Shown: positions 34,503-44,752, counted from the first letter of the stretch. The stretch: 48,799 nucleotides of DNA from Vibrio tubiashii (GCA_000775715.1 JRWQ01000022.1:1-48799), one strand, 5' to 3'. Numbers and translations are program-made. The notes: generated by a model from the letters alone, not told the origin.

Positions 34503-35294
34503 CTATTTTTCAGTAATTTGATTTATATTGCCACAAGTGAAATCGATCAATTCACGGGCAATCGTTCCTTTCGGTGCGACGGGGGGAAGTGAGTCAAAAT
34601 CAAACCATTTAGCATCGGTCAGTTCACTATAGTCAGGCTTGAGCAAACCAGAATCATATTCAGCAACAAATCCCATCATCATGCTTGAAGGGAACGCCCA
34701 AGGCTGACTACCAAAGTACTGGATATTTTTGACGTTCACCCCTGTCTCTTCCTTCACTTCCCGAGCGACGCACTGCTCCAACGTTTCCCCTACCTCTAAA
34801 AATCCAGCAATAACGGTATACATGCCATTTCTGTGCCTTGGATGTTGGGCAAGTAAGATTTGATTCTCTTTTCTAACCGCAACTATGATGCAAGGGAAAA
34901 TACGCGGATAGTGCAAAGTACGGCAATCACCACACTGCATAGCTAGCTGATTATGATTCAAGTGATTTCTGCCACCACATTGCGGACAAAAACGTAGAGT
35001 TTGGCTCATATGCCCATACTGAATCGCTTTGCTGATTAACAGAAATAGCGGCTCAGAGAAGTGCAAGCACTCACGCAAAGAGTTCATCTCAACTTCAATT
35101 TGTATGTCGGCTTCATTGAGCCACATTACTGGAGTTCCCAGCCATTGCCCAACCTGTATCGCCTGCTCGAACGGCAAATCAAATTGTTCCGCATCACCTT
35201 TCGGTAACTCTCCATTTAGCAACCAAACATCACTTCCTGATACCACGCACCAGTACGCATTCTGCGCAGGGCTAATGTCACCTTTCTTTAACAT
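34503..35294 (-). CDS. nudC: NADH pyrophosphatase / RNA deNADding enzyme NudC
   Basis: NudC (263 residues) hydrolyses NADH to NMNH and AMP and removes NAD caps from RNA. A zinc ribbon (Cys103, Cys106, Cys121, Cys124) precedes the Nudix box GFLEVGETLEQC...REVKEETGV (164-186) and the NADH-specific SQPWAFPSS (196-204; most members have SQPWPFP, so Pro is Ala here). It is divergent from rsd. Confidence 0.95.
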   Translation of the reverse strand: MLKKGDISPAQNAYWCVVSGSDVWLLNGELPKGDAEQFDLPFEQAIQVGQWLGTPVMWLNEADIQIEVEMNSLRECLHFSEPLFLLISKAIQYGHMSQTLRFCPQCGGRNHLNHNQLAMQCGDCRTLHYPRIFPCIIVAVRKENQILLAQHPRHRNGMYTVIAGFLEVGETLEQCVAREVKEETGVNVKNIQYFGSQPWAFPSSMMMGFVAEYDSGLLKPDYSELTDAKWFDFDSLPPVAPKGTIARELIDFTCGNINQITEK

Positions 35295-35478
35295 CGACTT
35301 ATCTCTTCACTTGCAGTTCGTCTATTTTACTGGCAATCTAAATTCATACCAGAGTTTGTAGTCAATCTGTAATACGTCTATAAATTCTAGTAAGGACAAG
35401 AGGTTGAACTCTGTACGTGCTTTGGGAGTCAAAGCGGAATGGTCACCGGCGAAGTGGCCCGATCATGAGGATATGGTC

Positions 35479-35967
35479 ATGCTTAATAAATTCAAACAAA
35501 CACAAGAACAATGGGGTGGCTCAAGCGAAGTCATCGACCACTGGTTAGAGACTCGCCAATCCTTGATTGTCGAATACTGCCGGCTTGGCACCCTTCAACC
35601 CGTAAACGGCCATGCTAACGTCGTCGAACTTCCTTCCCCTAAACAAATCAGCTCATTTTGCGATCACGTTGTAGATTACATTTCTGAAGGCCATTTTAAA
35701 ATCTACGATATGGTGATGGATAAATGGCAAGCGACAGGATTTAAGAGTAACGACGAAATTGATTCGACGTACGCAAAGATCGTATTAACGACAGAGCCCT
35801 TGCTAGAGTTTAACGATAAATACGTCAATGTAAGTGCTGATGATGAATTACCTAACTTTGAAGCAGATATGTCAAAAGTGGGCGAACTACTCGAAGTACG
35901 CTTTGAGGTAGAAGATCAGTTAATTCAACTTATCGCAGATAGTTTAGCGATTCCGCCAGGCGCTTAA
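35479..35967 (+). CDS. rsd: Anti-sigma-70 factor Rsd
   Basis: Rsd binds region 4 of RpoD, freeing core polymerase for other sigma factors in stationary phase, and also stimulates SpoT in E. coli. The 162-residue protein starts MLNKFKQTQEQWGGSSEVIDHWL, matching E. coli Rsd. I use the ATG at 35479 (GAGG 8 nt upstream) rather than a TTG/ATG 75 nt earlier. The stop TAA is the first part of a 7-bp repeat. It converges on rpoC. Confidence 0.93.
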   Translation: MLNKFKQTQEQWGGSSEVIDHWLETRQSLIVEYCRLGTLQPVNGHANVVELPSPKQISSFCDHVVDYISEGHFKIYDMVMDKWQATGFKSNDEIDSTYAKIVLTTEPLLEFNDKYVNVSADDELPNFEADMSKVGELLEVRFEVEDQLIQLIADSLAIPPGA

Positions 35968-36077
35968 GCGAGAAGCGAGAAGCGAGAAGCGAGAAGCGAG
36001 AAGCGAGAAGCGAGAAGCGAGAAGCGAGAAGCGAGAAGCGAGAAGCGAGAAGCGAGAAGCGAGAAGCGAGAAGCGAG
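35966..36077 (+). repeat. Sixteen perfect AAGCGAG tandem repeats
   Basis: From 35966 the 7-bp unit AAGCGAG is repeated exactly 16 times (112 bp) without a mismatch. The first unit shares two bases with the rsd stop codon and the last ends 12 nt before the rsd terminator. All of it should be in the rsd 3' untranslated region. No spacers occur, so it is not a CRISPR. Such arrays change length by slippage. Confidence 0.98.
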
Positions 36078-36088
36078 ATAGTTTTGAG

Positions 36089-36116
36089 GGGTTGGCGTTT
36101 TACGTCAACCCTTTTT
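36089..36116 (+). terminator. Intrinsic terminator of rsd
   Basis: GGGTTGGCGT pairs with ACGTCAACCC (10 bp with one G-U, TTT loop) and is followed by five T. It lies after the repeat array, 122 nt past the rsd stop. Confidence 0.88.
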
Positions 36117-36167
36117 ACTTAGGTACGCTTCGCTATGGATACGGGATGCGAACGGACAACTCCCGAA

Positions 36168-36267
36168 GGACGAAGTCCGCTCTCAATTCTCGGAACGTCG
36201 TGTTCTCGGAGGGCGCAGCCCGTTCTAGCTTCCATAGGACGAAGTCCGTTCCCGCTTCCCGCTCCCC
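36168..36267. repeat. Cluster of GNA-loop mini-hairpins with degenerate heptads
   Basis: GGAC-GAA-GTCC occurs at 36168-36178 and again at 36237-36247, GGGC-GCA-GCCC at 36211-36221 and GAAC/GTTC at 36193-36205. At 36250-36267 the minus strand reads AGCGGGAAGCGGGAA, a variant of the AAGCGAG unit in opposite orientation to the main array. The gap 35968-36334 therefore looks like a composite intergenic repeat. Confidence 0.75.
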
Positions 36268-36270
36268 AAA

Positions 36271-36299
36271 AACAAAAAAGGCACCCGAAAGTGCCTTTT
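36271..36299 (-). terminator. Intrinsic terminator of rpoBC
   Basis: AAAAGGCAC pairs with GTGCCTTTT across a 6-nt loop, with TTTTTTG on the minus strand. It lies 36 nt after the rpoC stop. Confidence 0.92.
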
Positions 36300-36334
36300 G
36301 TCATTTCTTAGCTAGCGATTACTCGTCAGCAGAC

Positions 36335-39300
36335 TTATTCATCCGAAGAGAAGCCAGCGTTAAGTAGTGCTGCAAGGTTATCCGTCGCTTGTTCAGCTGA
36401 AGGACCTTCTTGCTCTTCTACACGCTTAGCTTGACGATCTTGGTGGTAAGCGAAACCTGTACCTGCTGGAATTAGACGACCAACAATTACGTTTTCTTTC
36501 AGACCACGAAGCTCGTCACGCTTACCAGAAACTGCTGCTTCTGTTAGTACGCGAGTTGTCTCTTGGAACGATGCCGCAGAGATGAACGATTCAGTCGCTA
36601 GAGACGCTTTAGTGATACCTAGAAGTTCACGTTCAAAGCGCACTGGCTCTTTACCTTCAGCTTCTAGAGCACGGTTAGCAATCTTAACGTTAGCGTATTC
36701 AACCTGCTCACCCACTAGGAACTCTGTAGAGTCGCCAGCGTGTGTGATTGTACACTTACGTAGCATCTGACGAACGATCGTCTCGATGTGCTTGTCGTTA
36801 ATCTTAACGCCCTGTAGACGGTATACTTCTTGAACTTCGTTCGCGATGTACTGAGTCACAGCGTGGATACCACGTAGGCGTAGGATGTCATGCGGAGACT
36901 CTGGACCGTCTGCGATCACGTCACCACGTTCAACCTTCTCACCTTCGAATACGTTAAGCTGACGATGCTTAGGAATCATCTCTTCGTAAGTGTCTCCACC
37001 TTCGCGAGTGATTACTAGACGACGTTTACCTTTCGTCTCTTTACCGAAGCTCACAGTACCTGTGTGCTCAGCAAGGATTGCAGGCTCTTTCGGCTTACGT
37101 GCTTCAAATAGATCAGCTACGCGTGGTAGACCACCGGTGATATCTTTGTTACCGCCAGATTTCTGAGGAATACGTGAAAGCGTATCACCCACACCTACTT
37201 CAGCGCCATCTTCGATGTTTACAATCGCCTTACCAGGTAGGAAGTAGTGAGCTGGCATATCAGTACCAGGAATCATTACATCGTTACCCTTAGCATCAAC
37301 AAGTTTGATAGCTGGACGCATATCTTTACCTGCTGCTGGACGAGCTGCAGCTTCAGTTACTTCGCTTGAAGATAGACCTGTTAGATCATCTGTTTGACGA
37401 GAAACTGTTACACCATCGATCATGTCAACGAATTGGATGCGACCTGCCACTTCAGTGATGATTGGCATAGTGTGCGCTTCCCAGTTCGCTACTGTTTCAC
37501 CAGCAGTTACTGCGTCGTTGTCGCCTTTGGTCAGCAATGAACCGTAAGGAAGTTTGTGTTTCTCTTTAGTACGACCAAACTCATCAATAATGGTTAGTTC
37601 AGATGCACGAGAAGTGATAACAAGCTTCTTATCTTTGTTCGTTACGAACTTAGCGTTGTGTAGCTTAACAGTACCTGTTGTCTTAGCTTGGATGCTGTTC
37701 TCTGCTGCTGCAGTAGATGCCGCACCACCGATGTGGAACGTACGCATCGTAAGCTGTGTACCCGGTTCACCGATAGACTGAGCAGCGATAACACCCACTG
37801 CTTCACCTTGGTTCACTAGGTGACCACGTGCTAGGTCACGACCGTAACACTGTGCACAACAACCGAAGTCGGCATCACAGGTAACTACAGAGCGCACTTT
37901 CATGCGGTCAACTGAGTTCTCTTCCATGATCTGACACCACTTCTCATCAATTAGAGTATTACGTGGGATCAGGACTTCTTCAGTACCTGGCTTAAGAACG
38001 TCTTCTGCTACTACACGACCTAGAGCTAGCTCAGAAAGTGCAACTTTAACGTCACCACCTTCGATGTGCGGCATCATGTCAACACCTTCGTGTGTGCCAC
38101 AGTCATGTTCGTGTACTACAACGTCTTGAGCAACGTCTACTAGACGACGAGTTAGGTAACCCGAGTTCGCTGTTTTCAGTGCTGTATCCGCAAGACCCTT
38201 ACGAGCACCGTGCGTTGAGATAAAGTACTGAAGTACGTTTAGACCTTCTTTAAAGTTCGCAGTGATCGGCGTTTCGATGATTGAACCATCTGGACGCGCC
38301 ATCAGACCACGCATACCTGCTAGCTGACGAATCTGAGCTGCAGAACCACGTGCGCCCGAGTCGGCCATCATGTAGATGCTGTTGAATGACTCTTGCTGCT
38401 CTTCTTCACCTTCGCGGTTAACGACTGTTTCAGAAGATAGGTTTTCCATCATCAACTTAGCTACGCGATCGTTGGTCGATGCCCAAATATCGATCACTTT
38501 GTTGTAGCGCTCACCTGCAGTTACAAGACCTGACTGGTACTGGTCTTGGATTTCGCGAACTTCTGCTTCCGCTTCTTCGATCTCAGTGTACTTAGCTGCT
38601 GGAACAACCATGTCGTCGATACCAACAGATACACCAGAAAGTGCCGCGTAAGCGAAACCTGTGTACATGATTTGGTCAGCGAAGATTACCGTGTCTTTTA
38701 GACCAAGCTTACGGTACGCCTCGTTAAGTAGGTGAGAGATCTGTTTCTTACCTAGCTTTTGGTTAACGATGCTGTACGGAAGACCTGCTGGCACGATTTG
38801 CCATAGCATTGCACGACCGATAGTTGTATCAACCATCTTAGTCTCTGTTGTGCTGTTGCCATCTTCGTCTTTAACAGTCTCAGTGATACGAACTTTAACG
38901 CGAGCGTGTAGCTCAGCAGTCTTAGTGCGGTATGCCTTCTCAGCCTCAGCTGGGCTAGCAAGGTACATACCTTCGCCTTTCACGTTGATCTTGTCACGAG
39001 TCATGTAGTAAAGACCCAATACAACGTCCTGAGAAGGTACGATGATCGGATCACCTGACGCTGGCGACAGAATGTTGTTTGTCGACATCATCAGAGTACG
39101 AGCTTCAAGCTGTGCTTCTAGAGTTAGAGGCACGTGAACCGCCATTTGGTCACCATCGAAGTCCGCGTTGTACGCCGCACACACAAGTGGGTGTAGCTGA
39201 ATCGCTTTACCTTCGATTAGTACTGGTTCGAACGCCTGGATACCTAGACGGTGAAGTGTAGGTGCACGGTTCAATAGTACTGGGTGTTCGCGGATTACTT

Positions 39301-40540
39301 CGTCTAGGATATCCCAAACGATCGCTTCTTCGCGCTCTACCATCTTCTTAGCAGCTTTAATTGTAGTCGCAAGACCACGAGTCTCTAGCTTGCTGTAGAT
39401 GAATGGTTTGAATAGCTCTAGTGCCATCTTCTTAGGAAGACCACACTGGTGCAGACGAAGGTATGGACCTACTGTGATTACAGAACGGCCAGAGTAGTCT
39501 ACACGCTTACCTAGAAGGTTCTGACGGAAACGACCTTGCTTACCCTTGATCATATCAGCAAGAGATTTCAGAGGACGCTTGTTCGAACCAGTGATCGCAC
39601 GACCGCGACGACCGTTATCTAGAAGTGCATCAACAGACTCTTGCAGCATACGTTTTTCGTTACGTACGATGATGTCCGGAGCAGCTAGCTCTAGAAGACG
39701 CTTCAAACGGTTGTTACGGTTGATTACGCGACGGTAAAGGTCGTTCAGATCAGAAGTCGCAAAACGACCGCCATCTAGTGGTACTAGAGGACGTAGATCT
39801 GGCGGAAGTACCGGAAGCACAGTTAGGATCATCCACTCTGGGTTGTTACCAGATTGAACGAACGCTTCAACTAGCTTCAGACGCTTAGTGATCTTCTTAC
39901 GCTTAGTCTCTGAGTTAGTAGACTGAAGCTCTTCACGCATCTCTTCGATTTCAGCAGGTAGATCCATAGACGCAAGTAGGTCTTTGATCGCTTCTGCACC
40001 CATCTTAGCCGTGAATTCATCACCCCACTCTTCTAGACGATCCAGATACTCTTCTTCAGTAAGCATCTGAGATTTTTCTAGATCAGTCATACCTGGTTCA
40101 GTTACTACGTACATTTCGAAGTAAAGAACACGTTCGATATCACGTAGAGGGATATCCATTAGTAGACCGATACGAGACGGTAGCGATTTTAGGAACCAGA
40201 TGTGAGCCACTGGTGATGCAAGCTCGATGTGGCCCATACGGTCACGACGAACTTTAGTTTGTGTAACTTCAACGCCACACTTCTCACAGATTACGCCACG
40301 GTGTTTCAGACGCTTGTACTTGCCACAAAGACATTCGTAGTCTTTTACTGGACCAAAGATACGCGCACAGAACAGACCATCACGCTCAGGCTTGAACGTA
40401 CGATAGTTGATCGTTTCAGGTTTTTTAACTTCACCGAAAGACCATGAACGGATCATGTCTGGTGAAGATAGACCGATTTTGATTGCATCAAATTCTTCGG
40501 TCTTATGCTGCGCTTTTAGAAAGTTTAATAAGTCTTTCAC
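36335..40540 (-). CDS. rpoC: RNA polymerase beta' subunit
   Basis: RpoC (1401 residues) forms the active-site cleft with RpoB. The catalytic triad NADFDGDQM is present. The N-terminal zinc finger has CLCGKYKRLKHRGVICEKCG, and the second zinc site CDADFGCCAQCYGRDL is intact. The bridge/trigger helices show IGEPGTQLTMRTFHIGGAAS. It follows rpoB by 74 nt and is the last gene of the rplKAJL-rpoBC unit, ending at a strong terminator. Confidence 0.98.
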   Translation of the reverse strand: MKDLLNFLKAQHKTEEFDAIKIGLSSPDMIRSWSFGEVKKPETINYRTFKPERDGLFCARIFGPVKDYECLCGKYKRLKHRGVICEKCGVEVTQTKVRRDRMGHIELASPVAHIWFLKSLPSRIGLLMDIPLRDIERVLYFEMYVVTEPGMTDLEKSQMLTEEEYLDRLEEWGDEFTAKMGAEAIKDLLASMDLPAEIEEMREELQSTNSETKRKKITKRLKLVEAFVQSGNNPEWMILTVLPVLPPDLRPLVPLDGGRFATSDLNDLYRRVINRNNRLKRLLELAAPDIIVRNEKRMLQESVDALLDNGRRGRAITGSNKRPLKSLADMIKGKQGRFRQNLLGKRVDYSGRSVITVGPYLRLHQCGLPKKMALELFKPFIYSKLETRGLATTIKAAKKMVEREEAIVWDILDEVIREHPVLLNRAPTLHRLGIQAFEPVLIEGKAIQLHPLVCAAYNADFDGDQMAVHVPLTLEAQLEARTLMMSTNNILSPASGDPIIVPSQDVVLGLYYMTRDKINVKGEGMYLASPAEAEKAYRTKTAELHARVKVRITETVKDEDGNSTTETKMVDTTIGRAMLWQIVPAGLPYSIVNQKLGKKQISHLLNEAYRKLGLKDTVIFADQIMYTGFAYAALSGVSVGIDDMVVPAAKYTEIEEAEAEVREIQDQYQSGLVTAGERYNKVIDIWASTNDRVAKLMMENLSSETVVNREGEEEQQESFNSIYMMADSGARGSAAQIRQLAGMRGLMARPDGSIIETPITANFKEGLNVLQYFISTHGARKGLADTALKTANSGYLTRRLVDVAQDVVVHEHDCGTHEGVDMMPHIEGGDVKVALSELALGRVVAEDVLKPGTEEVLIPRNTLIDEKWCQIMEENSVDRMKVRSVVTCDADFGCCAQCYGRDLARGHLVNQGEAVGVIAAQSIGEPGTQLTMRTFHIGGAASTAAAENSIQAKTTGTVKLHNAKFVTNKDKKLVITSRASELTIIDEFGRTKEKHKLPYGSLLTKGDNDAVTAGETVANWEAHTMPIITEVAGRIQFVDMIDGVTVSRQTDDLTGLSSSEVTEAAARPAAGKDMRPAIKLVDAKGNDVMIPGTDMPAHYFLPGKAIVNIEDGAEVGVGDTLSRIPQKSGGNKDITGGLPRVADLFEARKPKEPAILAEHTGTVSFGKETKGKRRLVITREGGDTYEEMIPKHRQLNVFEGEKVERGDVIADGPESPHDILRLRGIHAVTQYIANEVQEVYRLQGVKINDKHIETIVRQMLRKCTITHAGDSTEFLVGEQVEYANVKIANRALEAEGKEPVRFERELLGITKASLATESFISAASFQETTRVLTEAAVSGKRDELRGLKENVIVGRLIPAGTGFAYHQDRQAKRVEEQEGPSAEQATDNLAALLNAGFSSDE

Positions 40541-40614
40541 AATCAGCTCCTGTAAGGAGTTAAAAGGAGCTCACCCGCAAAAGTGAGCACCTTCTACCAA
40601 ATAATCCCGTGGGA

Positions 40615-43600
40615 TTACTCTTCGTCTTCTAGCTCGATGTTGATACCTAGCGAGCGAATCTCTTTCAACAGTACGTTGAACGATTCTGGCATGCCAGGTT
40701 CCATGCTGTGGTTACCGTCTACGATGTTCTTGTACATCTTAGTACGGCCGTTAACGTCATCCGACTTAACTGTTAGCATTTCTTGTAGCGTGTAAGCAGC
40801 ACCGTATGCTTCTAGTGCCCATACTTCCATCTCACCGAAACGCTGACCACCGAACTGAGCTTTACCACCAAGTGGTTGCTGAGTTACTAGGCTGTACGAA
40901 CCAGTCGAACGAGCGTGCATCTTGTCATCAACAAGGTGGTTCAGTTTCAGCATGTACATGTAACCAACAGTTACAGGACGCTCAAACGCATCACCAGTGC
41001 GACCATCAAACAACGTTAGCTGACCAGATTCTGGTAGGTCACCTAGTTTCAATAGCTCTTTGATTGATGATTCGTTAGCACCATCGAATACCGGCGTTGC
41101 AATCGGTAGACCGCCACGTAGGTTAGAGATCAACGTACGAACTTCATCATCAGATAGAGACGCAATGTCTACTTCCTGACGAGTTTCACCAAGATCGTAA
41201 ACCTTCTGTAGGAAGTCACGGAACTTAGCGAGCTCTTGCTGCTCTTTAACCATCTGGTTGATCTTGTCACCGATACCTTTCGCTGCCAGACCTAAGTGTA
41301 CTTCTAGGATCTGACCGATGTTCATACGCGAAGGTACACCCAATGGGTTCAATACGATGTCAACTGGCTGACCTTTCTCATCGTAAGGCATGTCTTCAAC
41401 AGGGTTGATCTTAGAGATTACACCCTTGTTACCGTGACGACCCGCCATTTTATCACCCGGCTGGATGCGACGTTTAACCGCTAGGTAAACCTTAACGATC
41501 TTCAGTACGCCAGGTGCAAGATCATCACCTTGTGTGATCTTACGACGCTTAGTTTCAAACTTCTTGTCGAAGTCAGCACGTAGTTCGTCGTACTGCTCTG
41601 CAAGCTGTTCAAGCTGAGTCTGTTGAGCATCATCTTCAAGCGTTAGCTCTAGCCACTTCTTACGATCGATAGTGTCTAGTTTCGCTTCAGTGTAACCACC
41701 GTCTAGCAGTACAGCTTTAACGCGGTTTAGAAGGCCACCCTCAAGAATCTGGAATTCTTCAGTAAGGTCTTTCTTCGCTTCTTTAAGCTGCATCTGTTCG
41801 ATTTCAAGTGCACGTTTGTCTTTTTCAACACCGTCACGAGTAAATACTTGAACGTCGATGATAGTACCTGAAACAGAGTTTGGTACGCGTAGAGACGTGT
41901 CTTTAACGTCTGACGCTTTCTCACCGAAGATAGCACGTAGTAGCTTCTCTTCAGGAGTTAGCTGAGTTTCACCTTTAGGCGTTACTTTACCTACAAGGAT
42001 GTCACCGCCTTTTACTTCCGCACCGATGTAAACGATACCTGACTCATCTAGTTTAGATAGAGCAGACTCACCTACGTTTGGAATATCAGCAGTGATCTCT
42101 TCAGCACCAAGCTTAGTATCACGCGCCACACAAGATAGCTCTTGAATATGGATAGTTGTGAAACGGTCTTCTTGAACTACGCGCTCAGATACTAAGATCG
42201 AGTCTTCGAAGTTGTAACCATTCCAAGGCATGAACGCGATACGCATGTTCTGACCAAGCGCTAGCTCACCAAGGTCTGTTGAAGGACCGTCAGCAAGAAC
42301 GTCACCACGTGCTACTGGTTCACCTGGCATCACACATGGACGCTGGTTGATACACGTGTTTTGGTTAGAACGAGTGTATTTAGTTAGGTTGTAGATATCG
42401 ATACCCGCTTCACCAGGGATCAACTCTTCTTCGTTCACTTTAACAACGATACGAGAAGCATCTACAGACTGGATTACACCACCACGCTTCGCTACCGCTG
42501 TAACACCAGAGTCAACGGCGATGTTACGCTCTATACCAGTACCAACTAGAGGCTTATCAGCTTTAAGCGTTGGAACTGCCTGACGTTGCATGTTCGCACC
42601 CATCAATGCACGGTTCGCATCATCGTGTTCTAGGAACGGGATAAGCGATGCAGCGATAGATACAACCTGGTTAGTTGCAACGTCCATGTAGTCAACATGT
42701 TCGCGTGGGTGTAGACCAGATTCACCTTTCTGACGAGCAGTGATTAGCTCTTCAACAAAAGTACCTTGTTCAGAAAGAACCGTGTTCGCCTGAGCGATAA
42801 CGTACTGACCTTCCTGAATAGCAGATAGGTAATCGACTTCGTCTGTTACGACGCCATCTACTACGCGACGGTATGGAGTCTCTAGGAAACCGTACTCGTT
42901 ACAACGCGCGAACGCAGATAGAGAGTTGATCAGACCGATGTTTGGACCTTCAGGCGTTTCGATAGGACATAGACGACCGTAGTGAGTTACGTGTACGTCA
43001 CGTACTTCGAAGCCAGCACGTTCACGAGTTAGACCGCCAGGACCCAATGCAGAGATACGACGCTTGTGCGTTACTTCTGATAGAGGGTTGTTTTGGTCCA
43101 TGAACTGAGACAGCTGTGAAGAGCCAAAGAATTCTTTAACCGCAGCAGAGATAGGCTTAGCGTTGATTAGGTCTTGAGGCATGATCGCATCAAGGTCACC
43201 AAGGCTTAGACGCTCTTTAACAGCACGTTCAACACGTACTAGACCTACGCGGAATTGGTTTTCTGCCATTTCGCCAACAGAACGGATACGACGGTTACCT
43301 AGGTGGTCGATATCGTCCACTTCACCGATGCCGTTACGGATAGCGATAAGCTTCTTCATCACTTCGATGATATCAGTTTCATCAAGCGTGCCTTGCTCTT
43401 GAGCATCTTCACGTTCGATAGAGCTGTTGAACTTCATACGACCAACAGTCGATAGATCGTAACGCTCTTCAGAGAAGAATAGGCTTTCGAATAGTGCTTC
43501 AGCAGCTTCTTTCGTTGGTGGCTCACCAGGGCGCATCATGCGGTAGATTTCTACCAATGCAGAAATACGATCAACAGTGCTGTCGATGCGTAGTGTTTCT

Positions 43601-44643
43601 GACATGAATGGACCATGGTCTAGATCGTTAGTGAATAACGTTTCTAGTGCTTTATGGCCAGCTTGAGAAAGGTTAGCTAGTGCTTCTAGGCTGATTTCTT
43701 GGTTTGCACCAACAATGATCTCGCCAGTCGCTTCGTTGATGTAATCTTTCGATGCAACTTTGCCTACGATGTACTCAACCGGTACTTCGATATGCTCAAC
43801 GCCATCTTTTTCAAGCTGACGGATGTGGCGTGCAGTTACACGACGACCAGTCTCAACGTAAACCTTGCCGTTTGCTTCGATGTCGAACGACGCAGTTTCA
43901 CCACGTAGACGATCAGGAACAAGCTCCATTAGAAGAGTTTGATCTTTAACTTCGAAGTTCACCTTCTCAAAGAAGATGTCCAGGATCTCTTCTGTCGTCT
44001 TACCTAGTGCGCGAAGAATGATAGATGCTGGTAGCTTACGACGGCGGTCGATACGTACGTACAGGTTATCCTTAGGATCAAACTCGAAATCAAGCCATGA
44101 ACCACGGTAAGGAATAACACGTGCATTGTATAGAACTTTACCTGATGAGTGGGTCTTACCCTTATCGCTGTCGAAGAATACACCTGGGCTTCTGTGCAGC
44201 TGGGATACGATAACCCTCTCGGTACCATTAATTACGAAGGTACCATTGTCTGTCATAAGCGGAATTTCGCCCATGTAGACTTCTTGTTCTTTAATGTCTT
44301 TTACAGTACCTGCTGGCGCGTCTTTATCAAAGATAACTAGGCGTAGTTTAACACGTAGTGGTTTTGAATAAGTTACGCCGCGGATTTGACATTCTTTAAC
44401 GTCAAAAACTGGCTCACCAAGACGGTAGCTAACGTATTGCAGCTCGGAATTGCCGTTGTAGCTCTGAATTGGAAATACAGAACGGAAAGCAGCTTCAAGA
44501 CCGTATTGACCTTCAGGATCCTGTTCGATGAATTTTTCGAACGAATCGAGCTGGATCGATAGCAGGTATGGAATGTCCAACACTTGTGGACGAGTACCAA
44601 AGTCCTTACGGATGCGCTTTTTCTCGGTATAAGAGTAAACCAT
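40615..44643 (-). CDS. rpoB: RNA polymerase beta subunit
   Basis: RpoB has 1342 residues, the same as E. coli. The rifampicin region SSQLSQFMDQNNPLSEVTHK then RRISALGPGG has wild-type Asp, His and Ser at the three classical resistance sites. It is separated from rplL by a 231-nt leader with an attenuator and two other hairpins. In E. coli this gap reduces rpoBC transcription relative to the ribosomal genes and is cut by RNase III. Confidence 0.98.
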   Translation of the reverse strand: MVYSYTEKKRIRKDFGTRPQVLDIPYLLSIQLDSFEKFIEQDPEGQYGLEAAFRSVFPIQSYNGNSELQYVSYRLGEPVFDVKECQIRGVTYSKPLRVKLRLVIFDKDAPAGTVKDIKEQEVYMGEIPLMTDNGTFVINGTERVIVSQLHRSPGVFFDSDKGKTHSSGKVLYNARVIPYRGSWLDFEFDPKDNLYVRIDRRRKLPASIILRALGKTTEEILDIFFEKVNFEVKDQTLLMELVPDRLRGETASFDIEANGKVYVETGRRVTARHIRQLEKDGVEHIEVPVEYIVGKVASKDYINEATGEIIVGANQEISLEALANLSQAGHKALETLFTNDLDHGPFMSETLRIDSTVDRISALVEIYRMMRPGEPPTKEAAEALFESLFFSEERYDLSTVGRMKFNSSIEREDAQEQGTLDETDIIEVMKKLIAIRNGIGEVDDIDHLGNRRIRSVGEMAENQFRVGLVRVERAVKERLSLGDLDAIMPQDLINAKPISAAVKEFFGSSQLSQFMDQNNPLSEVTHKRRISALGPGGLTRERAGFEVRDVHVTHYGRLCPIETPEGPNIGLINSLSAFARCNEYGFLETPYRRVVDGVVTDEVDYLSAIQEGQYVIAQANTVLSEQGTFVEELITARQKGESGLHPREHVDYMDVATNQVVSIAASLIPFLEHDDANRALMGANMQRQAVPTLKADKPLVGTGIERNIAVDSGVTAVAKRGGVIQSVDASRIVVKVNEEELIPGEAGIDIYNLTKYTRSNQNTCINQRPCVMPGEPVARGDVLADGPSTDLGELALGQNMRIAFMPWNGYNFEDSILVSERVVQEDRFTTIHIQELSCVARDTKLGAEEITADIPNVGESALSKLDESGIVYIGAEVKGGDILVGKVTPKGETQLTPEEKLLRAIFGEKASDVKDTSLRVPNSVSGTIIDVQVFTRDGVEKDKRALEIEQMQLKEAKKDLTEEFQILEGGLLNRVKAVLLDGGYTEAKLDTIDRKKWLELTLEDDAQQTQLEQLAEQYDELRADFDKKFETKRRKITQGDDLAPGVLKIVKVYLAVKRRIQPGDKMAGRHGNKGVISKINPVEDMPYDEKGQPVDIVLNPLGVPSRMNIGQILEVHLGLAAKGIGDKINQMVKEQQELAKFRDFLQKVYDLGETRQEVDIASLSDDEVRTLISNLRGGLPIATPVFDGANESSIKELLKLGDLPESGQLTLFDGRTGDAFERPVTVGYMYMLKLNHLVDDKMHARSTGSYSLVTQQPLGGKAQFGGQRFGEMEVWALEAYGAAYTLQEMLTVKSDDVNGRTKMYKNIVDGNHSMEPGMPESFNVLLKEIRSLGINIELEDEE

Positions 44644-44675
44644 GGGGTTCCTCAGCTCGCTGATAAGTGACCCAA

Positions 44676-44752
44676 ACTGTCTCCAATAGTTATGAGACAG
44701 TGACTAACATCTGTTTGATTGTAGTAACATTTCATTAAGAGCTAATGAAATG
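44676..44752 (-). promoter_or_regulatory. Two hairpins in the rplL-rpoB leader
   Basis: ACTGTCTC/GAGACAGT (44676-44701) and CATTTCATTA/TAATGAAATG (44728-44752, a perfect 10-bp stem with a 5-nt loop) lie between the attenuator and rpoB. They fit the position of the E. coli RNase III processing site, but processing is not shown. Confidence 0.55.

Noticed and set aside
35966..36077. CRISPR array
   Set aside because: The repeats are 7 bp and contiguous with no spacers, and no cas genes are present.
36092..36367. Short open frames on both strands in the rsd-rpoC gap
   Set aside because: They cover hairpins, terminators and the end of rpoC; the coding look comes from the repeated GGACGAAGTCC words.
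42900..43130. Rifampicin-resistance changes in rpoB, and streptomycin-resistance changes in rpsL
   Set aside because: The classical RpoB sites (Asp, His, Ser) and S12 Lys43/Lys88 are all wild type.
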